NCBI GenBank assembly: GCA_046348225.1
Contig: JAXMEQ010000002.1
Span: 62,001 to 126,000 of the forward strand
Length of the DNA: 64,000 nt
Direction: 5' to 3'
DNA from: JAXMEQ01 sp046348225
Lineage (GTDB): Bacteria > Pseudomonadota > Gammaproteobacteria > Burkholderiales > Burkholderiaceae_C
The position numbers were made by a program, and so were the translations under genes. The notes beneath the pieces are model-generated. The model was not told the origin of the DNA, searched no databases, and saw only the letters and a list, made by a program, of their open reading frames with translations. Numbering within the stretch: position 1 is the first letter of the stretch; every line of letters begins with the position of its first letter. Below, one piece after another: positions 8,672 through 17,800 of this stretch.

Positions 8672-9781
8672 ATGTTATTCCATTCCTCCCTTCGCAAGGA
8701 GCTGGCACGCAGCTTCGGCGCGTCGCTGGTGGTGCTGGTCACCATCGTGATGACCATGACGCTGATCCGCACGCTGAGCCAGGCCACGCGCGGGGCCGTC
8801 AACCCGCAGGAGGTGCTGATGGTCATGGGCTACACCGTGCTGGGCTACCTGCCGCCCATCCTCACGCTGTGCCTGTTCATCGCCATCGTGGGCACCATTT
8901 CGCGGATGTACCGCGACAGTGAAATGGTCATCTGGTTTGCCAGCGGCCGGGGGCTGGCAGGCTTTCTCGGGCCGCTGTTCCGGTTCGCCTGGCCGGTGCT
9001 GGTGGTGATCGCGGTGCTGGCACTGGGCATCTGGCCCTGGGCCAACCAGCAGACGCAGGAGCTGAAAGACCGCTACGGCCGCCGCGGCGACCTGGAGCGC
9101 GTCACGCCCGGGCAGTTCCAGGAATCGGCCAGTGGCAGCCGCGTGTTCTTCCTGGACAAGGACACACCCGACAACCGCTCGGGCCGCAACATCTTCATTT
9201 CCACCAACGAACGCGGGAAGGAAACCGTGACCTCCGCGCGCAGCGGCCGGGTGGAAATTGTGGGCGACCAGCAGTTCCTGCTGCTGCTCAATGGCCAGCG
9301 GCTGGAAAGCAGCGGCAACGGCTCGGAGCTCAAGATCAGCGAATTCGAGGAGTACGGCAACCGCGTCGGCTCCAACGACCTGGGCGATGTCAACAACTCG
9401 CCGGCCAAAACCCGATCCACGCTCACGCTGCTGCTGGAGCCCACCCGGCTGCACCTGGGCGAGCTGGCCTGGCGCATCGGGCTGGCGCTGGCGGCGCTGA
9501 ATTTTGTGGTGATCGCGGTCACCGCGTCGAGCGTGAACCCGCGCGCAGGGCGCAGCGGCAACCTGATGTTCGCGCTGTTTGCCTTCATCGTCTATTACAA
9601 CCTGCTGAACCTCGGGCAAAGCTGGATCAGCGCGGGCCGCGTGGGCTTTGTCAACTTCCAGCTGGGGCTGCATGGCGGTGCGCTGTTGCTGAGCCTGCTG
9701 TGGCTGGCCAAGCAGCACAACAACTGGACCTGGCGCGCCCTGCTGCGCCGGCGGCCGCCGCGTCCGGAGGCCGCGGCGTGA
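8672..9781 (+). CDS. lptF: Lipopolysaccharide export permease, LptF
   Basis: A 369-residue inner-membrane protein, part of the LptB2FG ABC transporter that pulls lipopolysaccharide out of the membrane. It has the YjgP/YjgQ family layout: membrane helices near residues 10-30, 45-80 and 95-120, a periplasmic beta-jellyroll in the middle (about 120-270), and further helices in the C-terminal 100 residues. The start at 8672 (MLFHSSLRKELARSF) matches the family; the longer reading frame from 8633 overlaps the divergent pepA promoter region. It is followed by lptG with a GTGA overlap. Confidence 0.93.
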   Translation: MLFHSSLRKELARSFGASLVVLVTIVMTMTLIRTLSQATRGAVNPQEVLMVMGYTVLGYLPPILTLCLFIAIVGTISRMYRDSEMVIWFASGRGLAGFLGPLFRFAWPVLVVIAVLALGIWPWANQQTQELKDRYGRRGDLERVTPGQFQESASGSRVFFLDKDTPDNRSGRNIFISTNERGKETVTSARSGRVEIVGDQQFLLLLNGQRLESSGNGSELKISEFEEYGNRVGSNDLGDVNNSPAKTRSTLTLLLEPTRLHLGELAWRIGLALAALNFVVIAVTASSVNPRAGRSGNLMFALFAFIVYYNLLNLGQSWISAGRVGFVNFQLGLHGGALLLSLLWLAKQHNNWTWRALLRRRPPRPEAAA

Positions 9782-10884
9782 AAACCATCCGCCGCCTGAT
9801 CTACAGCGAGGTGCTGGCCGCCGTGCTGTTTGTGGCGCTGGGCTTCCTGGCGCTGTTCTTCTTCTTCGACTTCGTGGACGAACTGCCCAACGTGGGCCGC
9901 AACGGGGACGATGGCTACCAGCTGGTCCATGCGCTGGCCTATGTGGCCCTGCTGGTGCCCAGCCACCTGTACGAACTGCTGCCGATCGCGGTGCTGATTG
10001 GCACCATCTTCGTGATGGCGCGGCTGGCGCAAAGCTCGGAATACACCATCCTGCGCACCAGCGGCCTGGGCCCCTGGCGGGCGTTGCGCATGCTGCTGAG
10101 CCTGGGTCTGGTGTTTGTGGTGCTGACGTTTGCCACGGGCGACTATGTGGCCCCGGTGGCCGATCGCACCGCCCAGTTGCTGAAGACCCGCTACCAGGGC
10201 CGCATCACCGTGGGCCAGACCGGCGCCTGGATCAAGGAGCGCCAGGCCGACCGCGCCTACACCGTGAACGTCGGCGCCCTGTCGCCCGACGGCGACCTGC
10301 TGGGCGTGCGGATTTTTGAATTCGACGGCCGGGGGGCGCTGGCCTCGCAAACCCAGGCGCCCCGGGCGCGCTTTGCCGATGACGCCGCCTGGGTGCTGGA
10401 AGGCGCCGAACGAAGTGAATTCATGACCCGCGGCACCGAGGGCGTGAAGATCGAGCACCGCAGCATCCCGAGCTACCGCTGGCCCACCGAGATCAGCCCC
10501 GAGATGGTGTCGGTGGCGCTGCTCAAGCCCGACCGCATGAGCGCCATCGACCTGTTCCAGTACATCCGCCACCTGGAGGCCAACAGCCAGACCTCGCAGC
10601 GCTACGAAATCGAGTTCTGGCGCAAGGTGTTCTACCCGCTGAGCTGCCTGGTGATGGTGGTGCTGGCCCTGCCCTTTGCCTACCTGCATTTCCGCAGCGG
10701 CAGCATTACCACCTATGTGTTTGGCGGGGTGCTGATCGGCATCAGCTTCTTCCTGCTGAACAACGTCTTTGGCTATATCGGCAACCTGCAGAGCTGGTGG
10801 CCCTGGCTCACGGCGGCAGCGCCGGGGCTGATCTACACGGTGCTGTCGCTCGGTGCGTTTGGCTGGCTGGTTTTGCGAAGGTAG
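9778..10884 (+). CDS. lptG: Lipopolysaccharide export permease, LptG
   Basis: A 368-residue partner of LptF with the same six-helix plus periplasmic jellyroll layout. It starts with GTG at 9778 (VKTIRRLIYSEVLAAVLFVA), overlapping the lptF stop as GTGA, with GGAGG seven bases upstream (9766-9770). The longer frame from 9700 runs back into lptF and is unlikely. The motif ARLAQSSEYTILRTSGLGPW in the cytoplasmic loop after the second helix is the coupling-helix region that contacts the LptB ATPase. LptB is not in the window. Confidence 0.93.
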   Translation: MKTIRRLIYSEVLAAVLFVALGFLALFFFFDFVDELPNVGRNGDDGYQLVHALAYVALLVPSHLYELLPIAVLIGTIFVMARLAQSSEYTILRTSGLGPWRALRMLLSLGLVFVVLTFATGDYVAPVADRTAQLLKTRYQGRITVGQTGAWIKERQADRAYTVNVGALSPDGDLLGVRIFEFDGRGALASQTQAPRARFADDAAWVLEGAERSEFMTRGTEGVKIEHRSIPSYRWPTEISPEMVSVALLKPDRMSAIDLFQYIRHLEANSQTSQRYEIEFWRKVFYPLSCLVMVVLALPFAYLHFRSGSITTYVFGGVLIGISFFLLNNVFGYIGNLQSWWPWLTAAAPGLIYTVLSLGAFGWLVLRR

Positions 10885-10887
10885 TCC

Positions 10888-11244
10888 ATGCTTGGCGTCA
10901 TATTGTTTGCCCACGGGTCGCGCGACCCGCTCTGGCGCCAGCCGATCGAGGCGGTGGCCGAGCGCATCCGCGCCAGCGCACCGCAGGTGCCGGTGCGCTG
11001 CGCCTACCTGGAGCTGACCACCCCGGACCTGCCCACAGCTGCTACAGATTTGATAGCGGCTGGCGCAACGCTGGTGCGGGTGACACCGCTTTTTCTGGGT
11101 ACGGGCAAGCACGCCCGGGAAGACCTGCCGCTGCTGATGGCCCAGCTCCGCAGCGCCCATCCGGCGGTGCAGTTTGAGCTGCAACCGCCCGTCGGCGAAG
11201 ACCCGCGCGTGACCGCCCTTATGGCCGAGATCGCCCTCGGCTGA
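10888..11244 (+). CDS. CbiX/SirB-type sirohydrochlorin chelatase family protein
   Basis: A 118-residue single-domain chelatase-like protein. It begins MLGVILFAHGSRDPLW, with the metal-binding His9, and has a second conserved histidine, His75, in LFLGTGKHARED. Small proteins of this type insert cobalt, nickel or ferrous iron into sirohydrochlorin. Siroheme is the cofactor of the CysI sulfite reductase encoded at 33182, and the sulfur regulator gene cysB follows directly, so siroheme synthesis is a plausible role; this is inference. Residues 51-62 (AATDLIAAGATL) are encoded by sequence matching the dispersed repeat (11041-11079). The gene starts 3 bases after lptG. Confidence 0.8.
   Translation: MLGVILFAHGSRDPLWRQPIEAVAERIRASAPQVPVRCAYLELTTPDLPTAATDLIAAGATLVRVTPLFLGTGKHAREDLPLLMAQLRSAHPAVQFELQPPVGEDPRVTALMAEIALG
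11041..11079 (+). repeat. Dispersed repeat, copy R2 (inside the CbiX-type gene)
   Basis: GCTACAGATTTGATAGCG, then TGGCGCA, then GTGCGG match the head and body of the repeat. It is read in the frame giving ...ATDLIAAGA. The protein family has a similar segment at this place, so part of the match may reflect selection on the protein rather than insertion. Confidence 0.55.
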
Positions 11245-11270
11245 GGTTCAATAGACTTTCACGGCATAAT

Positions 11271-11294
11271 GAATTTCAGTTTTAGCCGAAATTC
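11271..11294. promoter_or_regulatory. Inverted repeat just before cysB, possible autoregulatory operator
   Basis: GAATTTC (11271-11277) and GAAATTC (11288-11294) are a perfect 7-bp inverted repeat with a 10-base spacer, ending 3 bases before the cysB start codon. CATAAT at 11265-11270 could be the -10 box. LysR-type regulators commonly bind such dyads to control their own gene; binding of CysB here is inference. Confidence 0.45.
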
Positions 11295-11297
11295 AAT

Positions 11298-12242
11298 ATG
11301 AACCTGCATCAGTTCCGTTTTGTCCAGGAAGCGGCCCGGCGCAACCTGAACCTGACCGAGGCAGCCAAGGCGCTGCACACCTCCCAGCCCGGCGTGTCCA
11401 AGGCCATCATCGAGCTGGAAGAAGAGCTGGGCGTGGAAATCTTTGCGCGCCACGGCAAGCGCCTCAAGCGCATCACCGAGCCCGGCCAGCATGTGCTCAA
11501 GAGCATCGAACTCATCATGCGCGAGGTCAGCAACCTCAAGCGCATTGGCGAACAGTTCAGCGCCCAGGACAGTGGCACGCTGTCGATTGCCACCACCCAC
11601 ACCCAGGCCCGCTATGTGCTGCCGGTGCCGGTGGCCAAACTGCGCGAGGCTTACCCCAAGGTCAACGTCAGCCTGCACCAGGGCGCGCCCGACCAGGTGG
11701 CCCGCATGGTGCTGGACGAGGTGGCGGAGATCGGCATCGCCACCGAGTCGCTGCAGGACTACCCCGACCTCGTCACCCTTCCCTGCTACGAATGGCAGCA
11801 TGTGCTGGTGCTGCCCGCCGCGCACCCGCTGGCCAAAAAGGAGCGCTTCTCGCTGGAGGACCTGGCGGCCGAACCGATCATCACCTACCACCCGTCGTTC
11901 ACCGGCCGCACGCGCATTGACACCGCCTTTGCCAGCCGCAAGCTGACGCCGCGCATTGCGCTGGAAGCGATTGATTCCGACGTGATCAAGACCTATGTGC
12001 GGCTGGGGCTGGGCATCGGCATCGTGGCCGAAATGGCGGTGCGCGATGACGGCAGCAACAGCGACCTGGTGGTGCGTCCGCTAGGCCACCTGTTCGGCCA
12101 GAACGTGGCACGCGTGGCCTTCAAGCGCAGCGCCTACCTGCGCAACTTTGTGTACAAGTTTGCCGAGCTGCTGAGCGACCGGCTCGACCGCAACCTGATC
12201 GCCAAGGCCATGACCGGCCATGTGAACGACTACGAGCTTTGA
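11298..12242 (+). CDS. cysB: LysR-type transcriptional regulator of the CysB group
   Basis: A 314-residue cytoplasmic regulator, close to E. coli CysB (324). The winged helix-turn-helix lies at residues 1-60 (NLTEAAKALHTSQPGVSKAI), and the effector domain holds ATTHTQARYVLP, which in CysB forms part of the sulfate/N-acetylserine pocket. In proteobacteria CysB activates sulfate uptake and reduction genes when sulfur is short; several such operons lie within 27 kb here (22053-26459 and 32369-38367), which supports the call. No Shine-Dalgarno sequence precedes the ATG, and an inverted repeat abuts it. The next gene starts 7 bases downstream. Confidence 0.9.
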   Translation: MNLHQFRFVQEAARRNLNLTEAAKALHTSQPGVSKAIIELEEELGVEIFARHGKRLKRITEPGQHVLKSIELIMREVSNLKRIGEQFSAQDSGTLSIATTHTQARYVLPVPVAKLREAYPKVNVSLHQGAPDQVARMVLDEVAEIGIATESLQDYPDLVTLPCYEWQHVLVLPAAHPLAKKERFSLEDLAAEPIITYHPSFTGRTRIDTAFASRKLTPRIALEAIDSDVIKTYVRLGLGIGIVAEMAVRDDGSNSDLVVRPLGHLFGQNVARVAFKRSAYLRNFVYKFAELLSDRLDRNLIAKAMTGHVNDYEL

Positions 12243-12249
12243 CACCGCC

Positions 12250-13482
12250 ATGAACACCCCAGTGACCGAACGCACCCCCGTCCTGCAAACCAAGCTGCCC
12301 GCCGTCGGCACCACCATCTTCACCGTGATGTCGGGCCTGGCGGCCGAAAAAGGCGCCGTCAACCTGGGCCAGGGCTTCCCCGACTTTGACTGCGACCCGC
12401 GGCTGGTGAATGCCGTCACAGACGCGATGGTCAAGGGCCTGAACCAGTACCCGCCCATGACGGGTGTGCCCGTGCTTCGCGAAGCCATCGCGCAGAAAGT
12501 GCAGGCCATGTACGGCCGCCAGTACGACGCGGCCACGGAAATCACCGTCACCGCCGGTGCCACACAGGCCATCATCACCGCCATCCTGGCCGTGGTGCGG
12601 CCGGGCGACGAGGTGATCGTGCTGGAACCCTGCTACGACAGCTACGTGCCCAACATCGACCTGGCCGGCGGCACCGTGGTACGCGTGCCGCTCACGCCGG
12701 GGACCTTCCGGCCCGACTTCGACAACATCGCCGCGGCCATTACGCCCAGAACCCGCGCCATCCTGATCAACAGCCCGCACAACCCCAGCGCCACCGTGTG
12801 GACGCGCGACGACATGCTGCAGCTGCAGGCGCTGCTGGCCCCCACCGACGTGCTGCTGATCAGCGACGAGGTGTACGAACACATGGTGTACGACGGGCAG
12901 GACCACCAGAGCGCGGCGCGCTTCCCGGGCCTGGCGGCGCGCGCCTTCATCGTCAGCAGCTTCGGCAAGACCTACCACGTCACCGGCTGGAAGGTGGGCT
13001 ACGTGGCCGCCCCCGCGCCGCTGACGGCCGAGTTCCGCAAGGTGCACCAGTTCAACGTGTTCACCGTCAACACGCCGGTGCAGTACGGCCTGGCCAGCTT
13101 CATGGCCGACCCGCAGCCGCACCTGCAGCTGCCCGCCTTCTACCAGCGCAAGCGCGACCTGTTCCGCGAGGGCCTGAAGGCCACCAAGTTCCGCCTGCTG
13201 CCCAGCGAGGGCAGCTACTTCCAGTGCGTGGACATCTCGGGCCTGGCCGTGCCCGAGCGCGACCTGCCCGAAGCCGACTTCTGCAAGTGGCTCACCACCG
13301 AAGTCGGCGTGGCCGCCATTCCGCTGTCGGCCTTCTACGGCAGCGGCTTCGACCAGCGCGTGGTGCGCTTCTGCTACGCCGGCAGGACGAGACGCCGCAG
13401 ACGGCGCTGGGGCGGCTGGCGCGGCTGTAGGCGCAGTCGGACACCCGCAGCACCTCGGCGGAAACGCTCTGGTCAGGGTTGA
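12250..13482 (+). CDS. Class I/II PLP aminotransferase (methionine/aromatic type), frameshifted at the C-terminus
   Basis: Residues 1-377 are a typical fold-type I aminotransferase of the YbdL/kynurenine-aminotransferase-like group: NLGQGFPDFDCDP (38-50), SPHNPSATVW (175-184), SDEVYEHMVY (205-214) and the PLP lysine Lys240 in SSFGKTYHVTGWKVGY. After FCYA (377) the frame slips: a one-base loss relative to the second copy at 14336 replaces the expected 16-residue end (KKDETLQTALGRLARL) by 33 basic residues starting GRTRRRRRRW. The in-frame end would have been at 13430, giving 393 residues. The product may be altered or unstable. It lies 7 bases after cysB. Substrate is not certain. Confidence 0.8.
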   Translation: MNTPVTERTPVLQTKLPAVGTTIFTVMSGLAAEKGAVNLGQGFPDFDCDPRLVNAVTDAMVKGLNQYPPMTGVPVLREAIAQKVQAMYGRQYDAATEITVTAGATQAIITAILAVVRPGDEVIVLEPCYDSYVPNIDLAGGTVVRVPLTPGTFRPDFDNIAAAITPRTRAILINSPHNPSATVWTRDDMLQLQALLAPTDVLLISDEVYEHMVYDGQDHQSAARFPGLAARAFIVSSFGKTYHVTGWKVGYVAAPAPLTAEFRKVHQFNVFTVNTPVQYGLASFMADPQPHLQLPAFYQRKRDLFREGLKATKFRLLPSEGSYFQCVDISGLAVPERDLPEADFCKWLTTEVGVAAIPLSAFYGSGFDQRVVRFCYAGRTRRRRRRWGGWRGCRRSRTPAAPRRKRSGQG

Positions 13483-13503
13483 AAATCACCAGCGACGAAC
13501 CCC
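13001..13503. repeat. Left arm of a 0.5-kb direct duplication
   Basis: This stretch, covering the last third of the aminotransferase gene and the 3' end of the convergent small gene, recurs at 14336-14842 with few differences (for example GCGCCG/GCACCG, CGCAAG/CGAAAG, and GGC in place of AAGA at the frameshift). The offset is 1335 bases up to the one-base indel. Confidence 0.93.
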
Positions 13504-13856
13504 GCCGTACCACCGTGAAGCAGCGTTCCTGGCCCGCCCGGATCTTCTGCCAGGTGGCGCAGTAACCTTTGTCCGTCATTTTCCACGTGCCGGTATCGGT
13601 CATGTTGCCAATCGCAATCTGTGCCGTGCCGTCCGCCCGCATCACCGTCCAGCAAGCCGCCCGTCCCCGCCCGTGCAAACAGCTTCTTGCCCACCATGGC
13701 GCTGCGGATCTCATCGCCTGTGAGTTGGTCCTGCGCGAAGGTGCTACCTGCCGAACCCAACACGAACAGCCCGGAAGCTTCGAGAAGATACAAAACACAG
13801 TTTCGACAACAGTTTTCTCCTGATTCATCGAATCTGACACTTTTGATTCTGCGCAC
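13431..13856 (-). pseudogene. Decayed gene for a small secreted protein
   Basis: Two minus-strand frames together look like one small exported protein. Residues from 13856 give a signal-like stretch (LLEASGLFVLGSAGSTFAQ) followed by DQLTGDEIRSAMVGKKLFAR. Near position 13660 the frame shifts by one base and continues TVMRADGTAQIAIGN, DTGTWKMTDKGYCATWQKIR and AGQERCFTVVRRGSSLVIFN. The normal stop after EVLRVSD is lost here and reading continues into the aminotransferase gene, whereas the second copy (14771) keeps the TGA. I recognise the pattern of a small periplasmic family with a paired cysteine (GYCATW...RCFTV) but can give no function. It is convergent with the aminotransferase. Confidence 0.6.
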
Positions 13857-13963
13857 GGAGTTGATGATATCGGTTCGAGGACCTTCGTGAATTCTGTCGA
13901 TGCTTAAAATTTTCTACCCAGTTCAATACGTACAGAGTGCCGAAACCACAGCCTGGAGTCACT

Positions 13964-14310
13964 TCAGGACTTTGGGCGACTTCGATTTCGAGCTACACGA
14001 ACCTCTTCTCGAATTCTCAAATCCATCCACAAATGCACAAGTGATTCTTTGTTGGGAACGCCTTCAATTTGAGTCAGCAATTTGGAATAGCTTTTGTCAT
14101 AGCTAAAGTTAGTACTGAGACGTCTTCAACCCTGTCAGTCTTGTACGCTCGAATTATTTTTATAAAGTCTCGGAGATTTGCAAATTTTTGTGTGATTTTG
14201 ACAATAAGTTGCGCTGATCTTAAGATCATTTTTAATCCCTTCGAGACTCAGACTGAACAGGTCAGAACTGCCAGTCTTCCTAGCCAACCGTCTTGATTTA
14301 CTCTGCTCAT
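13964..14310 (-). pseudogene. Degenerate AT-rich coding remnant, unknown
   Basis: Between the two duplicated arms lies about 480 bases (13857-14335) visibly richer in A and T than the rest. On the minus strand an AAGGAG site and ATG (14310) open MSRVNQDGWLGRLAVLT before a stop. Past it the same frame gives MILRSAQLIVKITQKFANLR and DFIKIIRAYKTDRVEDVSVL. A neighbouring frame then gives YDKSYSKLLTQIEGVPNKES and LVHLWMDLRIREEVRVARN to a stop at 13964. Together these look like one small protein broken by a stop and a frameshift. I do not recognise it. The rest of the segment shows nothing clear. Confidence 0.35.
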
Positions 14311-14335
14311 TGGCTACGTCTCCTTCTTTTATTCC

Positions 14336-14766
14336 ACGTGGCCGCCCCCGCACCGCTGACGGCCGAGTTCCGAAAGGTGCACCAGTTCAACGTGTTCACC
14401 GTCAACACGCCGGTGCAGTACGGCCTGGCCAGCTTCATGGCCGACCCGCAGCCGCACCTGCAGCTGCCCGCCTTCTACCAGCGCAAGCGCGACCTGTTCC
14501 GCGAGGGCCTGAAGGCCACCAAGTTCCGCCTGCTGCCCAGCGAGGGCAGCTACTTCCAGTGCGTGGACATCTCGGGCCTGGCCGTGCCCGAGCGCGACCT
14601 GCCCGAAGCCGACTTCTGCAAGTGGCTCACCACCGAAGTCGGCGTGGCCGCCATTCCGCTGTCGGCCTTCTACGGCAGCGGCTTCGACCAGCGCGTCGTG
14701 CGCTTCTGCTACGCCAAGAAGGACGAGACGCTGCAGACGGCGCTGGGGCGGCTGGCGCGGCTCTAA
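14336..14766 (+). pseudogene. 5'-truncated second copy of the aminotransferase gene
   Basis: A near-identical copy of the last 143 codons of the aminotransferase at 12250, starting in mid-gene at the junction ACGTGGCCGC. It keeps the undamaged ending FCYAKKDETLQTALGRLARL and a TAA stop. The PLP lysine and most of the catalytic domain are missing, so the fragment cannot be an enzyme by itself. Because this copy has the intact 3' end and adjoins hrpA, it is probably the original 3' end of the gene, cut off from its 5' part by the rearrangement. Confidence 0.88.
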
Positions 14767-14770
14767 GGCG

Positions 14771-14842
14771 TCAGTCTGACACCCGCAGCACCTCGGCGGA
14801 AACGCTCTGGTCAGGGTTGAAGATCACCAGCGACGAACCTCG
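14771..14842 (-). pseudogene. Fragment (C-terminal 23 codons) of the small secreted-protein gene
   Basis: The second arm of the duplication repeats the end of the pseudogene at 13431-13856, here with its stop codon intact (GSSLVIFNPDQSVSAEVLRV then SD and TGA). The match stops at about 14842, a few bases before the hrpA stop region. Confidence 0.75.
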
Positions 14843-14854
14843 CCGGGCACACGG

Positions 14855-17800
14855 TCACTGGTTCAACTGCCCCCACACCTTGTCCAGCCGCTTGATGCTC
14901 ACGGGCTGCGGCGTACGCAGCTCCTGCGCGAAGAAGCTCACGCGCAACTCTTCCAGCAGCCAGCGGAATTCGCTCATGCGGGCGTCCACCGTGCCCTTGC
15001 GCTCGGCCACCAGGCGCCAGTAGCGCTGCTCCTGCGGACGCAGCTCGGCCAGCTTTTGCGCGTCGCGCGCCGGGTCGGTGCGCAGCTTGTCCAGCCGCAA
15101 CGTGATGGCCTTCAGGTAGCGGGCAAAGTGCTGGAGCTGCGGCCAGGGCGTGCTCGCCAGGAACCGTTTGGGCACCAGGCGCTGCAGCTGCTGCACCACG
15201 TCGGCGGTGGCGTCGGGCTGGTTCTTCGTGTCCTTCAGTTTGCGCATGGCGGCGCCGTATTCCAGCAGGATCACGCCCGCCAGCCGCGCCACCTCGTTGG
15301 CAATCAGCGTCAGCCGGCCGCGGCCCTCGTCCACACGGCGTTTGAAGTCGAACTCATCCTGGGGCAGCGGCTCCAGCAGGAAGGCGCGGTCCAGCGCGAC
15401 GTCAATGATCTGGTCGCGCAGCTCCTCCTGCGTGCCCAGCGGCATGTAGGCCACCGCCATCTTCTGCAAGTCGGGAATGTTCTTTTCCAGGTACTTCAGC
15501 GCGTCCTTGATCTGCAGCGCAAACAGGCGTCGCAGGCCGGCGCGGTGTCTGGCAGTCGCCACCTCGGGCTCGTCGAACACCTCGATGCGCACCGCCTCGC
15601 CATCATCGATCAGCGCTGGAAAGCCAATCAGCGTCTGCCCGCCCTTGCGGATTTCCATCAGCTCCGGCAGCTCGCCAAAGGTCCAGCCGGTGTAGCGCTG
15701 GTCGGCGGGCCGGGCCGGGCTGGCTGGAGTTGCTACATTTTTTGTAGCGCCTTGCGCAGCATCGGTGCGGGCTGCAGCAATTTTTGGCTCTGAACCGGGC
15801 GCAGTGGCCGGGGCCGCAGCGACTTTCAGTCCCGCCAGCGCCTGGAAGGCGCCGCGCGCCTGGGCGCCCAGCTCGGCCTTCAGCGCGCCCAGGTTGCGGC
15901 CGGTGCCGAGCTGGCGGCCATGCTCGTCCACCACGCGGAAGTTCATGAACAGGTGCGCCGGCAGCATGTCGAGCTTGAAGTCGGCGCGCTTCACGTCCAG
16001 GCTGGTTTCGTCGCGCACACGCTTGAGCAGTGCGTCCGTCAGGCTGCCGTGGCCCCAGGCTTCCGGCGTGCTGAGGGCCGCCGCCAACCGGCTGGCGGAT
16101 TCGGGCAACGGCACAAAGCGCGAGCGCGGACGCTGCGGCAGGCTTTTCAGCAGCGCCTGGATCTTGTCTTTCAGCATGCCGGGCACCAGCCATTCGGCCC
16201 GCTCGTCGCTCACCTGGTTCAGCACAAACAGCGGCACCGTCACCGTCAGGCCGTCACGCGGGTCGCCGGGTTCGTGCAGGTAGGTCGCGGCGCAGTCCAC
16301 GCCGCCCATGCGCAAGGTTTTGGGGAACGCGTTGGTGGTGATGCCCGCGGCTTCATGGCGCATCAGCTCGTCGCGTGTGAGCTTGAGCAAATCCGGGTTC
16401 TGCCGCACTTCGGCGCGGTACCACTGCTCGAACGCGTGACCACTGCAGATGTCGGCCGGCACCTGCTGGTCGTAGAAGGCAAAAATCAGCTCGTCGTCCA
16501 CCAGTACGTCCTGCCGGCGCGACTTGTGCTCCAGCTCCTCCACCTGGCGGATCAGCTTCTGGTTGGCGGCCAGGAACGGGAGCTTCGTTTCCCACTGGCC
16601 CGCGACCAGCGCCTCGCGGATGAAAATCTCGCGCGCGGCATGCAGGTCCACGCGGCCGAAGTTCACGCGCCGGCCGCTGTACACCACCAGGCCGTACAGC
16701 GTGGCGCGCTCCAGCGCCATCACCTCGGCGGCCTTTTTCTCCCAGTGCGGGTCGAGCAGCTGCTTCTTGAGCAAATGGCCCGCCACCTGTTCGATCCACT
16801 GCGGCTCGATGTTGGCCAGCCCGCGGCCAAACAGGCGCGTGGTCTCCACCAGCTCGGCCGCCACAATCCAGCGGCCCGGCTTCTTGCTCAGGTGCGCGCC
16901 GGGGTGGCGGTGGAACTTGATGCCCCGGGCGCCTAGGTACACGTCCTCGTCTTCCAGCTTGCAGCCAATGTTGCCGAGCAGCCCGGCCAGCATGGACTTG
17001 TGCAGCTCCTCGTAGCTCGCGGGCTGGGTGTTCAGCCGCCACTGGTGCTCGGCCACCACGGTGTGCAACTGGGTGTGAATGTCGCGCCACTCGCGCACCC
17101 GGCGCATGTTCACAAAGTTCTGCCGCAGCAGCGCTTCGTACTGGCGGTTGCTGAGCTTGTGTTCCTTGTTGTGGCCCCCGCGCGCGTCATTGATCCACTT
17201 CCACAGCTTCAGGTAGCCGCTGAACTCGCTTTTCTCGTCGTCAAACTTGGCATGGGCCTGGTCAGCCTGCTGCTGCGCGTCCATCGGGCGGTCGCGCACA
17301 TCCTGCACGCTCAGGGCGCTGGCGATCACCAGCACCTCGTCCAGCGCGCCACGGCTGCGCGCCTCCAGAATCATGCGGCCCACGCGCGGGTCCAGCGGCA
17401 GCTTGGCCAGCTCCCGGCCGATGGGGGTGAGCTCGTTGGCATCGTCCACTGCGCCCAGCTCGTTGAGCAGCTGGTAGCCGTCGGCAATCGCCCGGCCCGA
17501 AGGCGCCTCGATGAACGGGAACTGCGCCACGTCGCCCAGGTGCAGCGACTTCATGCGCAGGATCACGCCCGCCAGCGAGCTGCGCAGGATTTCCGGGTCT
17601 GTGAAGCGCGGGCGGCTGTTGAAGTCCTTCTCGTCGTACAGGCGGATGCAGATGCCGTTGGCCACCCGGCCGCAGCGCCCTGCCCGCTGGTTGGCCGCCG
17701 CCTGGCTCACCGGCTCCACCAGCAGCTGCTCGACCTTGCTGCGGAAGCTGTAGCGCTTGACGCGCGCGGTGCCGCTGTCGATCACATAGCGGATGCCGGG

